Positions 18,470 to 26,303 of a stretch of 64,000 bases of DNA are shown piece by piece. How positions within the stretch are numbered: position 1 is the stretch's first letter; every line of letters begins with the position of its first letter. Below the pieces are notes generated by a model that had not been told where the DNA came from, did not search any database, and saw nothing but the letters and a program-made list of their open reading frames with translations. The translations under genes and the position numbers were made by a program. Source of the DNA: Litorimonas haliclonae (lineage in GTDB: Bacteria > Pseudomonadota > Alphaproteobacteria > Caulobacterales > Maricaulaceae); contig NZ_CBCSCO010000001.1 of NCBI RefSeq assembly GCF_965138505.1, forward strand, positions 62,001 to 126,000, read 5' to 3'.

Positions 18470-19081
18470 ATGACTAAAGAAAAGAAAATCGCTGCAGCCT
18501 CAACGATGCAAGAGACAGCTTGCGAAGAGTCCGAGAGCCGCAAACCCACCACGAGTCTCTTTTCGGTCAAATACACCCTTCTCTATGTTCTGCTGATTCC
18601 TTTCATCAATTGGAGTTTTACCTGGGCGCCAATGGTCAATTTACCGGGTTTGGCGGCGTGGGCCTTTAATCCCGTGACCATAGTCACCGGTCTCGTCCTC
18701 GTCGTGCGCGACTTCTCTCAGAGAGAAATCGGTCATGAGGTTTTGTTTGCTATGGCTCTGGCTTTGGGGCTGACCTATGTGACCAGCGGCGGCGCTTTGG
18801 CTCTAGCGAGCGGCGCGGCGTTCCTCATTTCGGAACTGGTGGATTATGCCATGTTCACTTTCACGAAATATAAGCTCTCGACCCGTGTCTTACTCTCTTC
18901 CGCTATAGCGGCGCCAATAGACACAACGGCTTTTCTATATGGCGCGAGCTTTATACGGGTAGATCAATTAACGGCTCCCAACATCATAATGAGTGTCGGG
19001 GGCAAAATGGTCGGCGCTATTATAATCTGGTGGCTCATCCGTCAGCGGATGGAGCGCGGACAAACGACGGAGCGCGTCTGA
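18470..19081 (+). CDS. VUT family membrane transporter (YhhQ-like)
   Basis: A 203-residue membrane protein of the VUT family (PF02592). About 30 hydrophilic residues precede five or six transmembrane segments. The signature VVRDFSQREIGHEVLFAMAL and the FLISELVDYAMFTFTKYKLSTR region are typical. Some family members (YhhQ/QPTR) import queuosine precursors; whether this shorter form does so is inferred from the family. It is divergent from folA with a 60-base gap and convergent with the M20 amidohydrolase, 2 bases apart. Confidence 0.82.
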   Translation: MTKEKKIAAASTMQETACEESESRKPTTSLFSVKYTLLYVLLIPFINWSFTWAPMVNLPGLAAWAFNPVTIVTGLVLVVRDFSQREIGHEVLFAMALALGLTYVTSGGALALASGAAFLISELVDYAMFTFTKYKLSTRVLLSSAIAAPIDTTAFLYGASFIRVDQLTAPNIIMSVGGKMVGAIIIWWLIRQRMERGQTTERV

Positions 19082-19083
19082 TT

Positions 19084-20463
19084 TTATTCTTTAAAAAGCT
19101 CCATCGCCCCGGCCGTCATGGACTGAACGCCAAGCTTCAGGGAAGGTCCGGGAATAGGCGCAAATAAAGGCGAGTGATTGGCCGGAGGAAGCGGCGTCTT
19201 GTTTTCAACGGCCGCCGCGAAAGCTTCGGGGTCAGCGCCGCCTGTCCAGAATATAAGCGTCGGGATGTCTTCATCATGACGGTGATACCGCGAAAAATCC
19301 TCTCCACCCATGCTTGGCGGACGGCTTTCGACTTTATCTTCGCCTATTGACGCCGAGACAGCTTTCATAACGCGGTCTGTCATGTCCGGATCGTTATAAG
19401 TGGACGGTGTGTAGTCGCTCTTAATGATGACCTCCGGCAAATTGTCTTCTGCCAAGCCAGCCGAGCGGCCTTGCGCAACTGCGATACGCTTTATGCCTTC
19501 GAGCAATGTTTTGCGAACGTCATCATCATAAGACCGGACTGTCAGCAAAAGCTCTGCCTCGTCGGGGATAATATTGTGTTTATAGCCTGAGCGGAAAGAG
19601 CCCACAGTGACAACACCCGCTTGCAACGGATTCACTTCGCGGGACACTAATGTCTGAAGAGAGTTGACGATTTGCGCGCCGATTACAATCGGATCCTTAC
19701 CCATATGAGGGGCTGAGCCGTGAGCGCCGATGCCTTTGATTTTAATATCAACCGAGTCGACATTGGCGAGCGCGTATCCCGACGTATAGGTCACTTTTCC
19801 GGCTGGATCCCAACCAGACGTATGGGTCGCCAGAACATAATCCGGCTTTGGAAACTTCTCCATCAAGCCGTCTTCCAGCATGGCCAAGGCGCCGTAGCCG
19901 ATTTCTTCGGCGGGCTGCCCAATAAGCACAAGCGTGCCGGACCAATCGTCTTTATGTTCCACCAATTGCCGCGCCGCGCCGATCAAAATAGCCATATGAC
20001 TGTCATGGGCGCAGGCGTGCATGACCGGGGCTTCTTTCCCCGTAAAATCCGTCGACACGACATTTGACGTGTACGGCACGCCTGTTTTTTCCTGCAGAGG
20101 CAAAGCATCCATATCGGCGCGCAACATGACCGTTGGTCCCTCACCGTTTTTCATAACGCCGACGAGACCATAGCCTCCTACGCCCGGTAAAACTTCGCCC
20201 ACTTCCTTCATGACTTTTTGCTTCACCCACGCGTCGCCTAGCCCTTCAGTGACTTCAAACCCCAAGGACGTCAGCTCTTTGGCCATACGCGCCGCTGACT
20301 TCTCTTCCTTTAGGGAAAGTTCGGGGTTTTGGTGAAAATGCTTGTACAGATCGAGAACGTAGTCATGGTCTTCAGAAACGGTTGTCGTCAGATCCTGAGC
20401 AAAAACGCCCGGCGCCGCCGCCAAAGTCAAAAGCGCTGCTGCGCTGCAAAGAAGTGATTTCAT
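19084..20463 (-). CDS. Secreted M20 family amidohydrolase
   Basis: A 459-residue dinuclear-metal hydrolase of the M20D amidohydrolase group, with a signal peptide of about 22 residues (LLTLAAAPGVFAQ), so probably periplasmic. Metal-binding residues are seen in ACAHDSHMA (Cys151, His153, His156), QPAEEIGYG (Glu186, Glu187), ATHTSGWD and GGEDFSRY. RADMDALPLQE is also conserved. The cysteine motif is CAHD where most relatives have CGHD. The group hydrolyses N-acyl amino acids, hippurate-like amides and peptides; the substrate is not known here. It lies 121 bases downstream of the zinc-ribbon gene. Confidence 0.9.
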   Translation of the reverse strand: MKSLLCSAAALLTLAAAPGVFAQDLTTTVSEDHDYVLDLYKHFHQNPELSLKEEKSAARMAKELTSLGFEVTEGLGDAWVKQKVMKEVGEVLPGVGGYGLVGVMKNGEGPTVMLRADMDALPLQEKTGVPYTSNVVSTDFTGKEAPVMHACAHDSHMAILIGAARQLVEHKDDWSGTLVLIGQPAEEIGYGALAMLEDGLMEKFPKPDYVLATHTSGWDPAGKVTYTSGYALANVDSVDIKIKGIGAHGSAPHMGKDPIVIGAQIVNSLQTLVSREVNPLQAGVVTVGSFRSGYKHNIIPDEAELLLTVRSYDDDVRKTLLEGIKRIAVAQGRSAGLAEDNLPEVIIKSDYTPSTYNDPDMTDRVMKAVSASIGEDKVESRPPSMGGEDFSRYHRHDEDIPTLIFWTGGADPEAFAAAVENKTPLPPANHSPLFAPIPGPSLKLGVQSMTAGAMELFKE

Positions 20464-20584
20464 GGTAGGTGTCCTCTCATATTTTCTTTTGACGGAGAGT
20501 GAGAGAAAAAAAGGGCTTTATCAAGCATGTTTTATTTACAAGGGAATCCACGGGACCTTATAAAATGAGTAAATGAGCCAAAGT

Positions 20585-20992
20585 TCATCTGCGTTTCAAT
20601 AATCCGTGCGGGTCGTGCACACGCGCATCAACAAAGTTACATTCTTGATTGTCACATGTGTATTCGCGGTCTCTCATTCCACCAGTTGAACCTCCAGCAC
20701 CACGAGATTGTAAATCTGAAGTCAGCTTGAGGTGGCCAGAACAACATTTTGGACAGCGCTCTCCATTTTCACAATCTTCGAGCTGAATTTTTAGTTTGTT
20801 AATTTCAAACTGCTTTTCCTGGATCCCAACTTTTGCTTCTGATAGAGCCATTTTAGCATCTGCTAGGGAACTATACAGCTCAGCAAATTTAGCTTTCATT
20901 TCAGCATTGCTCAAAGTTACGTCGAGTTCCCGCAAATCTTTTGTAATTTTTAGCGCTGCAGAAATAGCGCTTAAACCTGTCATAATTTCCAT
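20585..20992 (-). CDS. Hypothetical coiled-coil zinc-ribbon protein
   Basis: A 135-residue protein of unknown function. Residues 1-75 are helical and charged with heptad-like leucines (about 36-75 looks like a coiled coil). They are followed by a two-part zinc ribbon: CPKCCSGH, then after a glycine-rich linker YTCDNQECNF. The tail is basic. Its base use is visibly more AT-rich than thyA on one side and the amidohydrolase on the other, which suggests acquisition by transfer. Proteins of this shape are scattered among bacteria as orphan genes. It starts 18 bases after the thyA stop, so it is probably read from the thyA transcript. Confidence 0.7.
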   Translation of the reverse strand: MEIMTGLSAISAALKITKDLRELDVTLSNAEMKAKFAELYSSLADAKMALSEAKVGIQEKQFEINKLKIQLEDCENGERCPKCCSGHLKLTSDLQSRGAGGSTGGMRDREYTCDNQECNFVDARVHDPHGLLKRR

Positions 20993-21010
20993 AGATTATC
21001 CCAATATTTG

Positions 21011-21820
21011 TTAAACCGCGACTTTTCCCGCAATATGCGGATGGGCTTCATAGCCAAGTATTTTCACGTCTTCATAGCTGAAGCCGTCAATTTCTGTGAT
21101 ATCGGGATTTAGTTTTAATCGAGGCAATGCTTTTGGCTCGCGGGAGAGCTGTTCTTTTACCTGGTTAAAATGGTTAGAATAAATATGGGCGTCGCCAAAA
21201 GTATGGACGAAATCCCCGACGTCCAGATCGCAGACCTGCGCCATCATGTGAACGAGTAAAGCGTAGCTGGCGATATTGAACGGAACGCCTAGAAATATGT
21301 CGGCGCTGCGCTGATAGAGCTGACAGCTTAGTTTCGCTTTTTCGTTTTCTTGCGGCGCAACATAAAACTGAAAGAGACAGTGACAGGGCGGCAGAGCCAT
21401 GTCGTCCACATCCGCCGGATTCCAGGCACTCACAATATGGCGGCGTGAATTGGGGTTGGTTTTTATCGCTTCAACAACATTTTTGATTTGGTCGATGACC
21501 CGACCTTCAGGACCTTCCCAGCGGCGCCATTGCTTACCATAAACCGGGCCAAGATCTCCGTTTTCATCCGCCCATTCATCCCAGATACGGACGCCGTTAT
21601 CTTTGAGATATTTGATATTCGTATCGCCCGCGAGAAACCAGATGAGCTCATGCACGATAGATTTCTTGTGCAGCTTTTTGGTTGTCACCATCGGAAACCC
21701 CTCGGCCAGATCAAACCGCATCTGATATCCAAACACGCCGCGCGTTCCCGTCCCCGTCCGGTCCATACGGTCCGTTCCGTTTTCCATGACGTGCGAAAGA
21801 AGGTCGAGATATTGCTGCAT
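21011..21820 (-). CDS. thyA: Thymidylate synthase
   Basis: A 269-residue enzyme converting dUMP to dTMP with methylenetetrahydrofolate. The start MQQYLDLLSHVMENGTDRMD and then RTGTGTRGVFG match the ThyA opening, so I use the ATG at 21818-21820; the frame extends to 21895 without family sequence. The catalytic cysteine is in MALPPCHCLFQFYV, and the phosphate-binding region is LYQRSADIFLGVPFN. It produces the dihydrofolate that FolA, encoded at 17870-18409, recycles. An inverted repeat lies between it and the divergent TM2 gene. Confidence 0.97.
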   Translation of the reverse strand: MQQYLDLLSHVMENGTDRMDRTGTGTRGVFGYQMRFDLAEGFPMVTTKKLHKKSIVHELIWFLAGDTNIKYLKDNGVRIWDEWADENGDLGPVYGKQWRRWEGPEGRVIDQIKNVVEAIKTNPNSRRHIVSAWNPADVDDMALPPCHCLFQFYVAPQENEKAKLSCQLYQRSADIFLGVPFNIASYALLVHMMAQVCDLDVGDFVHTFGDAHIYSNHFNQVKEQLSREPKALPRLKLNPDITEIDGFSYEDVKILGYEAHPHIAGKVAV

Positions 21821-21864
21821 CCGTTCACTATAAACACTCAGAGCGATTCGGGCAGACCCCTGCG

Positions 21865-21916
21865 CCGCTTGTCCACATCTTTGAAAAAACGACACGTTTA
21901 AAAAAAGACAAGCGGC
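21865..21916. repeat. 10-bp inverted repeat between thyA and the TM2 gene
   Basis: GCCGCTTGTC at 21865-21874 is matched exactly by its reverse complement GACAAGCGGC at 21907-21916. The arms are separated by 32 AT-rich bases, so their centres are 42 bases apart, close to four helical turns. It lies in the 156-base gap between the divergent thyA and TM2-domain genes and could be a paired operator site or a long-looped hairpin. Confidence 0.5.
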
Positions 21917-21976
21917 TCTTGCGCTGGCGTCTTATTCACCCCATATCTTTATTGTTAAACGATAAGGGAGAGAAAG

Positions 21977-22300
21977 ATGAATCGTTATAGGTATGACCGG
22001 GAGCTGATAGACATGGCCGCCTCTTTATCAGAGGCAGACCGTTTCAAATTTATGGATATTGTTCAGAACGAAACGCAGAATCCTGTTGTGAATTTCGGCT
22101 GGAATATTTGGCTTGGTTTTCTCGGCATTGATCGCTTTCTCGTGGGCGACATTCTTGCCGGTATATTAAAGCTTTTGACGATGGGCGGATTTGGCCTTTG
22201 GGTCATCATAGATTGCTTTCTAATTGGCAACCGCACCCGCGAAGTGAATATGATGAAAATCCGCGATATTTATGAGTTCGTTAGAGCCCACCCGGCCTAG
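21977..22300 (+). CDS. TM2 domain-containing membrane protein
   Basis: A 107-residue protein with a hydrophilic head of about 37 residues and a TM2 domain: two transmembrane helices joined by a short turn with DRFLVGDILAGILKLLTMGG and GLWVIIDCFLIGN. The WLGFLGIDRF and DxF features match the family, whose bacterial function is unknown. A good ribosome site (GGGAGAG) lies 5-7 bases before the ATG. It is monocistronic, divergent from thyA, and ends in a hairpin shared with the convergent M14 gene. Confidence 0.85.
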   Translation: MNRYRYDRELIDMAASLSEADRFKFMDIVQNETQNPVVNFGWNIWLGFLGIDRFLVGDILAGILKLLTMGGFGLWVIIDCFLIGNRTREVNMMKIRDIYEFVRAHPA

Positions 22301-22301
22301 G

Positions 22302-22333
22302 CCCTTCCCGCCAGTTTATGGCGGGAAGGCTTT
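22302..22333. terminator. Hairpin terminator between convergent TM2 and M14 genes
   Basis: CCCTTCCCGCC (22302-22312) pairs with GGCGGGAAGG and adjoining bases (22320-22330) around a 7-base AGTTTAT loop, followed on the plus strand by CTTT. It lies between the stop of the TM2 gene and the stop of the M14 gene on the opposite strand and could serve both. The U-run is short. Confidence 0.65.
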
Positions 22334-22338
22334 AAGAC

Positions 22339-23463
22339 TTAAAGCTGGTCCAGCATCTCCGCCATAGCTTCGACGGCGGCGTTGCCCAATTCGGCGCAGC
22401 GCTCCGGTGACCAACCCACGGCCTTGTCCGGGCGGTCGGCATTGTCTTTAAACGGCATCTCAAGCGTCATAGACAAGCAATCATAGCGATGCGCTGTGAA
22501 ATTCGTACACATCGTCAGATTGCCCTCGCCCGGTTTAGACGTGGGGTAGCCGTGCTCTGTCTGGAAATCAGGTGACGCTTTTTTATACGCGGTCAAGAAA
22601 TCTTCGAGGTTTTTGGCTTGCTTATCTGTATAGCCGGGAATGCCTTCAGCGCCGGCAATAAAGTTGTAAGGCAGGTTTTCGTCGCCATGGACGTCCAAGC
22701 AAAGGCGCGGCGGGTTTTTATCCATCGCGGCAATCGTCGCCAGAACTTCAGGACAGCTTTCTTTAGTTGCAACGCCCCATTCACGGTTCAAGTTAGCGCC
22801 TTTAGCGTTCGTCCGAAGGTTACCATGAGTGCTTCCGTCCGGATTCATGTTCGGAACGATAAAGAGTTTGGCTTTTTTCAAGAGAGTTTTTGTCGCCTCA
22901 TCTTTGGCCTCTATCAAACGGGAAATGAATCCATCCATCCACCATTCTGCCATGGTTTCGCCTGGGTGCTGGCGAGCAATAACCCAAATGGTCGTTTCGC
23001 CTTCGCCCATTTCGAGACAATCAAGAGTTTGACCTTCGACAGAGTGTCCGATGACCTTCATTGAAACGCCGTGATCGCCCGTATAATGCGCGATCCGGTC
23101 GTGGTGGCGCTCGGCGCTGTAAGGCGCAAAATAGGCGTAATAAATACTGTCCTGCTCGGGGGTATGCTCAATGATCAGCTGATCATTTTCGTATTTCGTG
23201 GTTTCGACCCGGAACCAGTTTTTGCGATCATAGCTCGCGCAAGCTTTGTAATCTTCCCAGCCGCTGGCAAAGGCAGAGTCTTTGGTGTTTTCCAGAACCA
23301 TTCGGCAGTTTTGGCCTTTGGCGCCTGTCAGGCGATAATAAAACCATTGATAAAAATCCGAGGCATTATCCTTGCGGATAGCCAAGCGGATATCCCCGGC
23401 CTCTTCCGCTTTGCGAACATCTATGTTTCCGCCGTCAAAAGCGCTATTTATCATCAAGGTCAT
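22339..23463 (-). CDS. M14 family zinc carboxypeptidase (cytosolic carboxypeptidase-like)
   Basis: A 374-residue protein with an N-terminal beta-rich domain of about 130 residues, typical of the cytosolic carboxypeptidase (CCP/Nna1-like) branch of M14. The catalytic domain follows. The zinc ligands are His and Glu in ARQHPGETMAEW and His in LDVHGDE; NMNPDGSTHGNLRTNAKG and LNREWG form the substrate site; the catalytic glutamate is in MTLEMPFKD. There is no signal peptide, so it is cytoplasmic. It starts 5 bases after the stop of the argA/B-like gene and is thus the third gene of that operon. The substrate is unknown; family members remove C-terminal residues or deacylate amino acids. Confidence 0.88.
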   Translation of the reverse strand: MTLMINSAFDGGNIDVRKAEEAGDIRLAIRKDNASDFYQWFYYRLTGAKGQNCRMVLENTKDSAFASGWEDYKACASYDRKNWFRVETTKYENDQLIIEHTPEQDSIYYAYFAPYSAERHHDRIAHYTGDHGVSMKVIGHSVEGQTLDCLEMGEGETTIWVIARQHPGETMAEWWMDGFISRLIEAKDEATKTLLKKAKLFIVPNMNPDGSTHGNLRTNAKGANLNREWGVATKESCPEVLATIAAMDKNPPRLCLDVHGDENLPYNFIAGAEGIPGYTDKQAKNLEDFLTAYKKASPDFQTEHGYPTSKPGEGNLTMCTNFTAHRYDCLSMTLEMPFKDNADRPDKAVGWSPERCAELGNAAVEAMAEMLDQL

Positions 23464-23468
23464 AATCT

Positions 23469-24611
23469 TTATTCCGTAAAATCTTCCGGCGCTTGCAACG
23501 CTGTTACAACTGCTTTTGCAACTCCTTCGGGTTCAATCCCGTTCCAGAACACGCGCCAGTCATCTTTCTTTTGCATTCCATCACAATTTTTCATGTACCA
23601 ATCATTAAAAGGGTTTTTAAGCCTCGATCTCCAGTGAAAGACAGAAATATCTTGCGTGAAGCAGTCCCATAGGTCGCGCGCTAGCCCCTCACCTTGCGCT
23701 TCTTTGCTGACCCAAAATTTTGACAGATAGGTCAGGCCGTCCTGTTCTGTGAATATGGCGCCGCCTTTATAATTCTTTTCAACGAAAACCTTCGAGATAG
23801 GGCCTGCAAAAAATTCAGTCTGCAAAGTCTTGCCAAAAGCCGTGTTAATGGATTGCGCCAGCCTCTGCGTATCCAGTTTTTTATAATTCGTTGCGCTGAT
23901 AATTTCGGCTTGTCTCTTTATCAGCGTGCCGGACCCTTTCGTTGTGAAGAGCTCTGGCAAAAGATTGAGCGGCGACGCAATGATATAAGCGCGCTGCCCG
24001 GGCTGCGCCTCGTCCAAATCCTGAACGAAACTCAAAAACCGATGTTGTCCCGGCGTAAGGTTACGCCCGTTAACAATCAAATCTGCCACATTGCTCATGC
24101 TTAGGTTTCGAACGCGCTCCCCATCAATTCCAAGTCCGCCCGAGGGCTGAAGAAAAATGACTTTATTCGGATTGATTTCATTGACCAGGCGAACGAGGTT
24201 CATGTCTCCGCGTCTTTCCGTCATTTCGAGGATCGGGATGAGCCCCGATTGCGTTTTAGATCTTATTTCAGGAATTAGAGCGTAAGTCGCGGTGTTCAGT
24301 TTGGACGTTCGAACCGAGGTTTGTTCTAATTCTTTTGCAACGCGTTGTGATTGAAATGTGACGGTTGTTCTGTCCTCATCGAACGCTCCAACCAGCAAAA
24401 TCGGCGTAAGCCCCAGATTGGCAAGTAATTTGAGATTGCCGATAAGTGTTTCAAGCAAAGGGTTTTTCAAACAGCGCGGATCAATGACAATGAGCGCAAA
24501 CTTTTCAGGCTCTTGTTGAGAAAAGAGCTCCGCATAAAATTGCGCTTCGCGGTTCGCTCCAATCGCTGACAGGCTGGAGAGGACAGTTTCTCTGACGCTT
24601 GTCCGGCTCAT
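23469..24611 (-). CDS. N-acetylglutamate synthase/kinase-like protein with vNAT domain
   Basis: A 380-residue protein with an amino-acid-kinase-like domain (about 1-245) and a C-terminal vertebrate-like N-acetyltransferase domain (about 250-375). The vNAT part is clear: LSKFWVSKEAQGEGLARDLW, then FHWRSRLKNPFNDWY and GMQKKDDWRVFW. The segment IIASPLNLLPELFTTKGSGTL matches the linker seen in ArgAB of Xanthomonadales. However, the kinase domain lacks the usual lysine-plus-GG strand and the glycine-rich GGGP loop: the places read VIDPRCL and LVGAFDED. It therefore probably acts only as a synthase, like animal NAGS, or as a regulator. It abuts the ArgE-like gene (1-base overlap), which supports a role in acetylated arginine synthesis. 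Confidence 0.8.
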   Translation of the reverse strand: MSRTSVRETVLSSLSAIGANREAQFYAELFSQQEPEKFALIVIDPRCLKNPLLETLIGNLKLLANLGLTPILLVGAFDEDRTTVTFQSQRVAKELEQTSVRTSKLNTATYALIPEIRSKTQSGLIPILEMTERRGDMNLVRLVNEINPNKVIFLQPSGGLGIDGERVRNLSMSNVADLIVNGRNLTPGQHRFLSFVQDLDEAQPGQRAYIIASPLNLLPELFTTKGSGTLIKRQAEIISATNYKKLDTQRLAQSINTAFGKTLQTEFFAGPISKVFVEKNYKGGAIFTEQDGLTYLSKFWVSKEAQGEGLARDLWDCFTQDISVFHWRSRLKNPFNDWYMKNCDGMQKKDDWRVFWNGIEPEGVAKAVVTALQAPEDFTE

Positions 24612-25714
24612 TATGCCAATCCTTTCGACAAAGCGGCTTCATATAGTTTCGTCGCTGTTTCGAGTTGTGCGTAGCTGACCCATTCTTCGGGTTGGTGGGC
24701 TTGCTCTATATAGCCGGGGCCGAAAACGACGGCATTTATTCCCGCAGCGGACACCATGGCGGCCTCTGTCCAATAGGGCAAATCGACAAAATCATGAGAG
24801 GCGAAAAGAAATTTGAAAGCCTCTATATCTTTTGTCGCGAACGGTTCGAAAGCGACCAGAGTTTCACAGTTCGCTCCACGCTGAGCCGCGATGTCATGCA
24901 AGTCCGCCTCTCGCTTGCTGACGTCATCACCCGGCGGCGGCCGCATAGAAAATTGCAGGCTCGCGGATGTGGGGATGACGTTATACGCGCCATCAGAATT
25001 TACACCGCCAATATTGGTGCAAAGGCCCTGATAGGGCGGCGTGCCAAAATCCAGATGGTTTTCGCCGTATTTCCCTATCGCATCGGCAAGTCGGGCAGCC
25101 TTTAAGAGAGGTGCGTCTATTTCATCGGCCAGAGAGCTGTGCCCGCCCGGCCCTGAAAACTCTGCCTTCAAGGCAAGCATTCCTCTATGGCGTTTGCCGA
25201 CCTGGCAGCCCGTTGGCTCACACACAATTGCGGCTTCAACGCCGTCCAAATGACCCGCTTTGATAACTTCCGGCATGATCTCACTGCCTTGCTCCTCGTC
25301 GCCTGAGAGTAAAACGGCGACATTTTGCGGTTTGACCCGGGTCAGAGCCGAGAGGATGCAAGCGGCTGCGCCTTTAATATCGCAGGCGCCCAGACCTATG
25401 ACTCGATCCTCTTCTCTTCGGAGAATAAGCGGGTCGGCAAGCCAGCCCTTCCCGCTCGGCACGGTATCAATGTGAACATTCAGAACAAGTTTTGGCTCTC
25501 CCCACACAGCCAGGACATAAGCACTGTCGGGCTTTCCATGCTTCCGAGGGACTCTTTGGGTTACCAGCTTATCAGGGTTAAATTGGCCGAGCTGCTGAGC
25601 AAGCCAATCGACACATGCCGGCTCGTCCCCCGTTCCGTTCCGAGTATCAAATCCAACCAACTCCGTCAGAATGGAGAGCGTTGTTTTCAGATTCTTGTGC
25701 GCAACGTTTGGAAT
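24611..25714 (-). CDS. ArgE-like M20 deacetylase (acetylcitrulline/acetylornithine type)
   Basis: An M20 family deacetylase of about 367 residues. Metal and catalytic residues are in LNVHIDTVPSG, GACDIKGAAACI, SGDEEQGS, CEPTG and EQAHQPEEW. Its sequence style and its neighbour, an ArgAB-like protein, resemble the N-acetylcitrulline deacetylase of Xanthomonas, but acetylornithine is an equally possible substrate. The conserved opening helix (NLKTTLSILTELVGFDTRN) lies upstream of the first usual start codon, a TTG at 25660. The frame stays open to 25738 without ATG or GTG. A strong GGAAGGAAG site at 25721-25729 sits 6 bases before an ATT (25712-25714), which I take as the likely start. A one-base error in the nearby G4 run is the alternative. 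Confidence 0.8.
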   Translation of the reverse strand: MPNVAHKNLKTTLSILTELVGFDTRNGTGDEPACVDWLAQQLGQFNPDKLVTQRVPRKHGKPDSAYVLAVWGEPKLVLNVHIDTVPSGKGWLADPLILRREEDRVIGLGACDIKGAAACILSALTRVKPQNVAVLLSGDEEQGSEIMPEVIKAGHLDGVEAAIVCEPTGCQVGKRHRGMLALKAEFSGPGGHSSLADEIDAPLLKAARLADAIGKYGENHLDFGTPPYQGLCTNIGGVNSDGAYNVIPTSASLQFSMRPPPGDDVSKREADLHDIAAQRGANCETLVAFEPFATKDIEAFKFLFASHDFVDLPYWTEAAMVSAAGINAVVFGPGYIEQAHQPEEWVSYAQLETATKLYEAALSKGLA

Positions 25715-25720
25715 GACTAA

Positions 25721-25729
25721 CTTCCTTCC
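25721..25729 (-). promoter_or_regulatory. Ribosome binding site pointing to an ATT start codon
   Basis: On the minus strand GGAAGGAAG is followed by the 6-base spacer TTAGTC and then ATT, in frame with the ArgE-like deacetylase. No ATG, GTG or TTG lies at the right distance. This decides the start proposed for that gene. An ATG at 25737-25739 is out of frame by one base and would be in frame only if the G4 run at 25728-25731 were three or six long. Confidence 0.5.
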
Positions 25730-25884
25730 CCGAAATCATCGCCCCCAAACGCTTATGTAATCCAAACTTAAGGAACGCAATGGAAGTCCTGTGAAGGACG
25801 TAATAAAAATGCCAAATTTTTCCACTTGCAGGGCCGTTAACTTTTCATTTACCATAAATATCATCACTCAAGGAGGACGACCCG

Positions 25885-26202
25885 ATGGCCAAAGCAGCAG
25901 ATTATATAGACGATGTGAAGCGATACGACGCAGGCGCAGAAGAAGCTCACGTTCAAAAAATTGTCAATTATTGCGGAATTGCGTTGCAAAACCGGGACTC
26001 CTCTTTGGTCTCCTGTTCAGATGAAACTGAAAAAAACCGAGTCCGTGACGGCTTTGCGAAAAAGAAGCTTGGCATGGAAGCTGGCCCGGCAAGCCAGGCG
26101 ATTGACTCCGTTTGCGATACGATGAAAGGCGACAATCAAAAGTCTCGCGTTACATTTCTCTATCTTTTGGCGAAAAGCGCCGGAAAACTGGGCGATTTAT
26201 AA
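25885..26202 (+). CDS. DUF2853 family protein
   Basis: A 105-residue, mostly helical soluble protein matching the DUF2853 family (KADYIDDVKRYD-like opening; CDTMKGDNQKSRVTFLYLLA near the end). Its function is unknown. A strong AAGGAGG site precedes the ATG. It is divergent from the ArgE-like gene, with 170 bases between them, and is followed by an intrinsic terminator. Two of its cysteines (in VSCSD and DSVCDTM) are not in a metal-binding arrangement. Confidence 0.85.
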   Translation: MAKAADYIDDVKRYDAGAEEAHVQKIVNYCGIALQNRDSSLVSCSDETEKNRVRDGFAKKKLGMEAGPASQAIDSVCDTMKGDNQKSRVTFLYLLAKSAGKLGDL

Positions 26203-26225
26203 AGCCTGAAAATTGTGACTATAAG

Positions 26226-26257
26226 GAAACCGCGTTTTCGACGCGGTTTTTTTATTT
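26226..26257 (+). terminator. Intrinsic terminator after the DUF2853 gene
   Basis: AAACCGCGT (26227-26235) pairs with ACGCGGTTT (26241-26249) around a TTTCG loop and runs straight into TTTTATTTT. This is a strong rho-independent terminator on the plus strand that insulates the DUF2853 gene from ssrA. Confidence 0.9.
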
Positions 26258-26268
26258 TAGAATACATA

Positions 26269-26297
26269 TTGGAACTTTAACGCTTCGTGCCTATATT
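26269..26297 (+). promoter_or_regulatory. Candidate ssrA promoter
   Basis: TTGGAA (26269-26274) and TATATT (26292-26297) are separated by 17 bases, a good sigma70-type pair. Transcription would begin near 26304, just before the acceptor half of the permuted tmRNA. It lies directly after the terminator of the upstream gene. Confidence 0.6.
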
Positions 26298-26303
26298 GTG
26301 TGT

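Noticed and set aside
20470..20520. CTCTCA/TGAGAG inverted repeat near the M20 amidohydrolase start
   Set aside because: The six-base arms around about 20 bases are too short, and the A/T run is on the wrong side for a terminator of the gene upstream.
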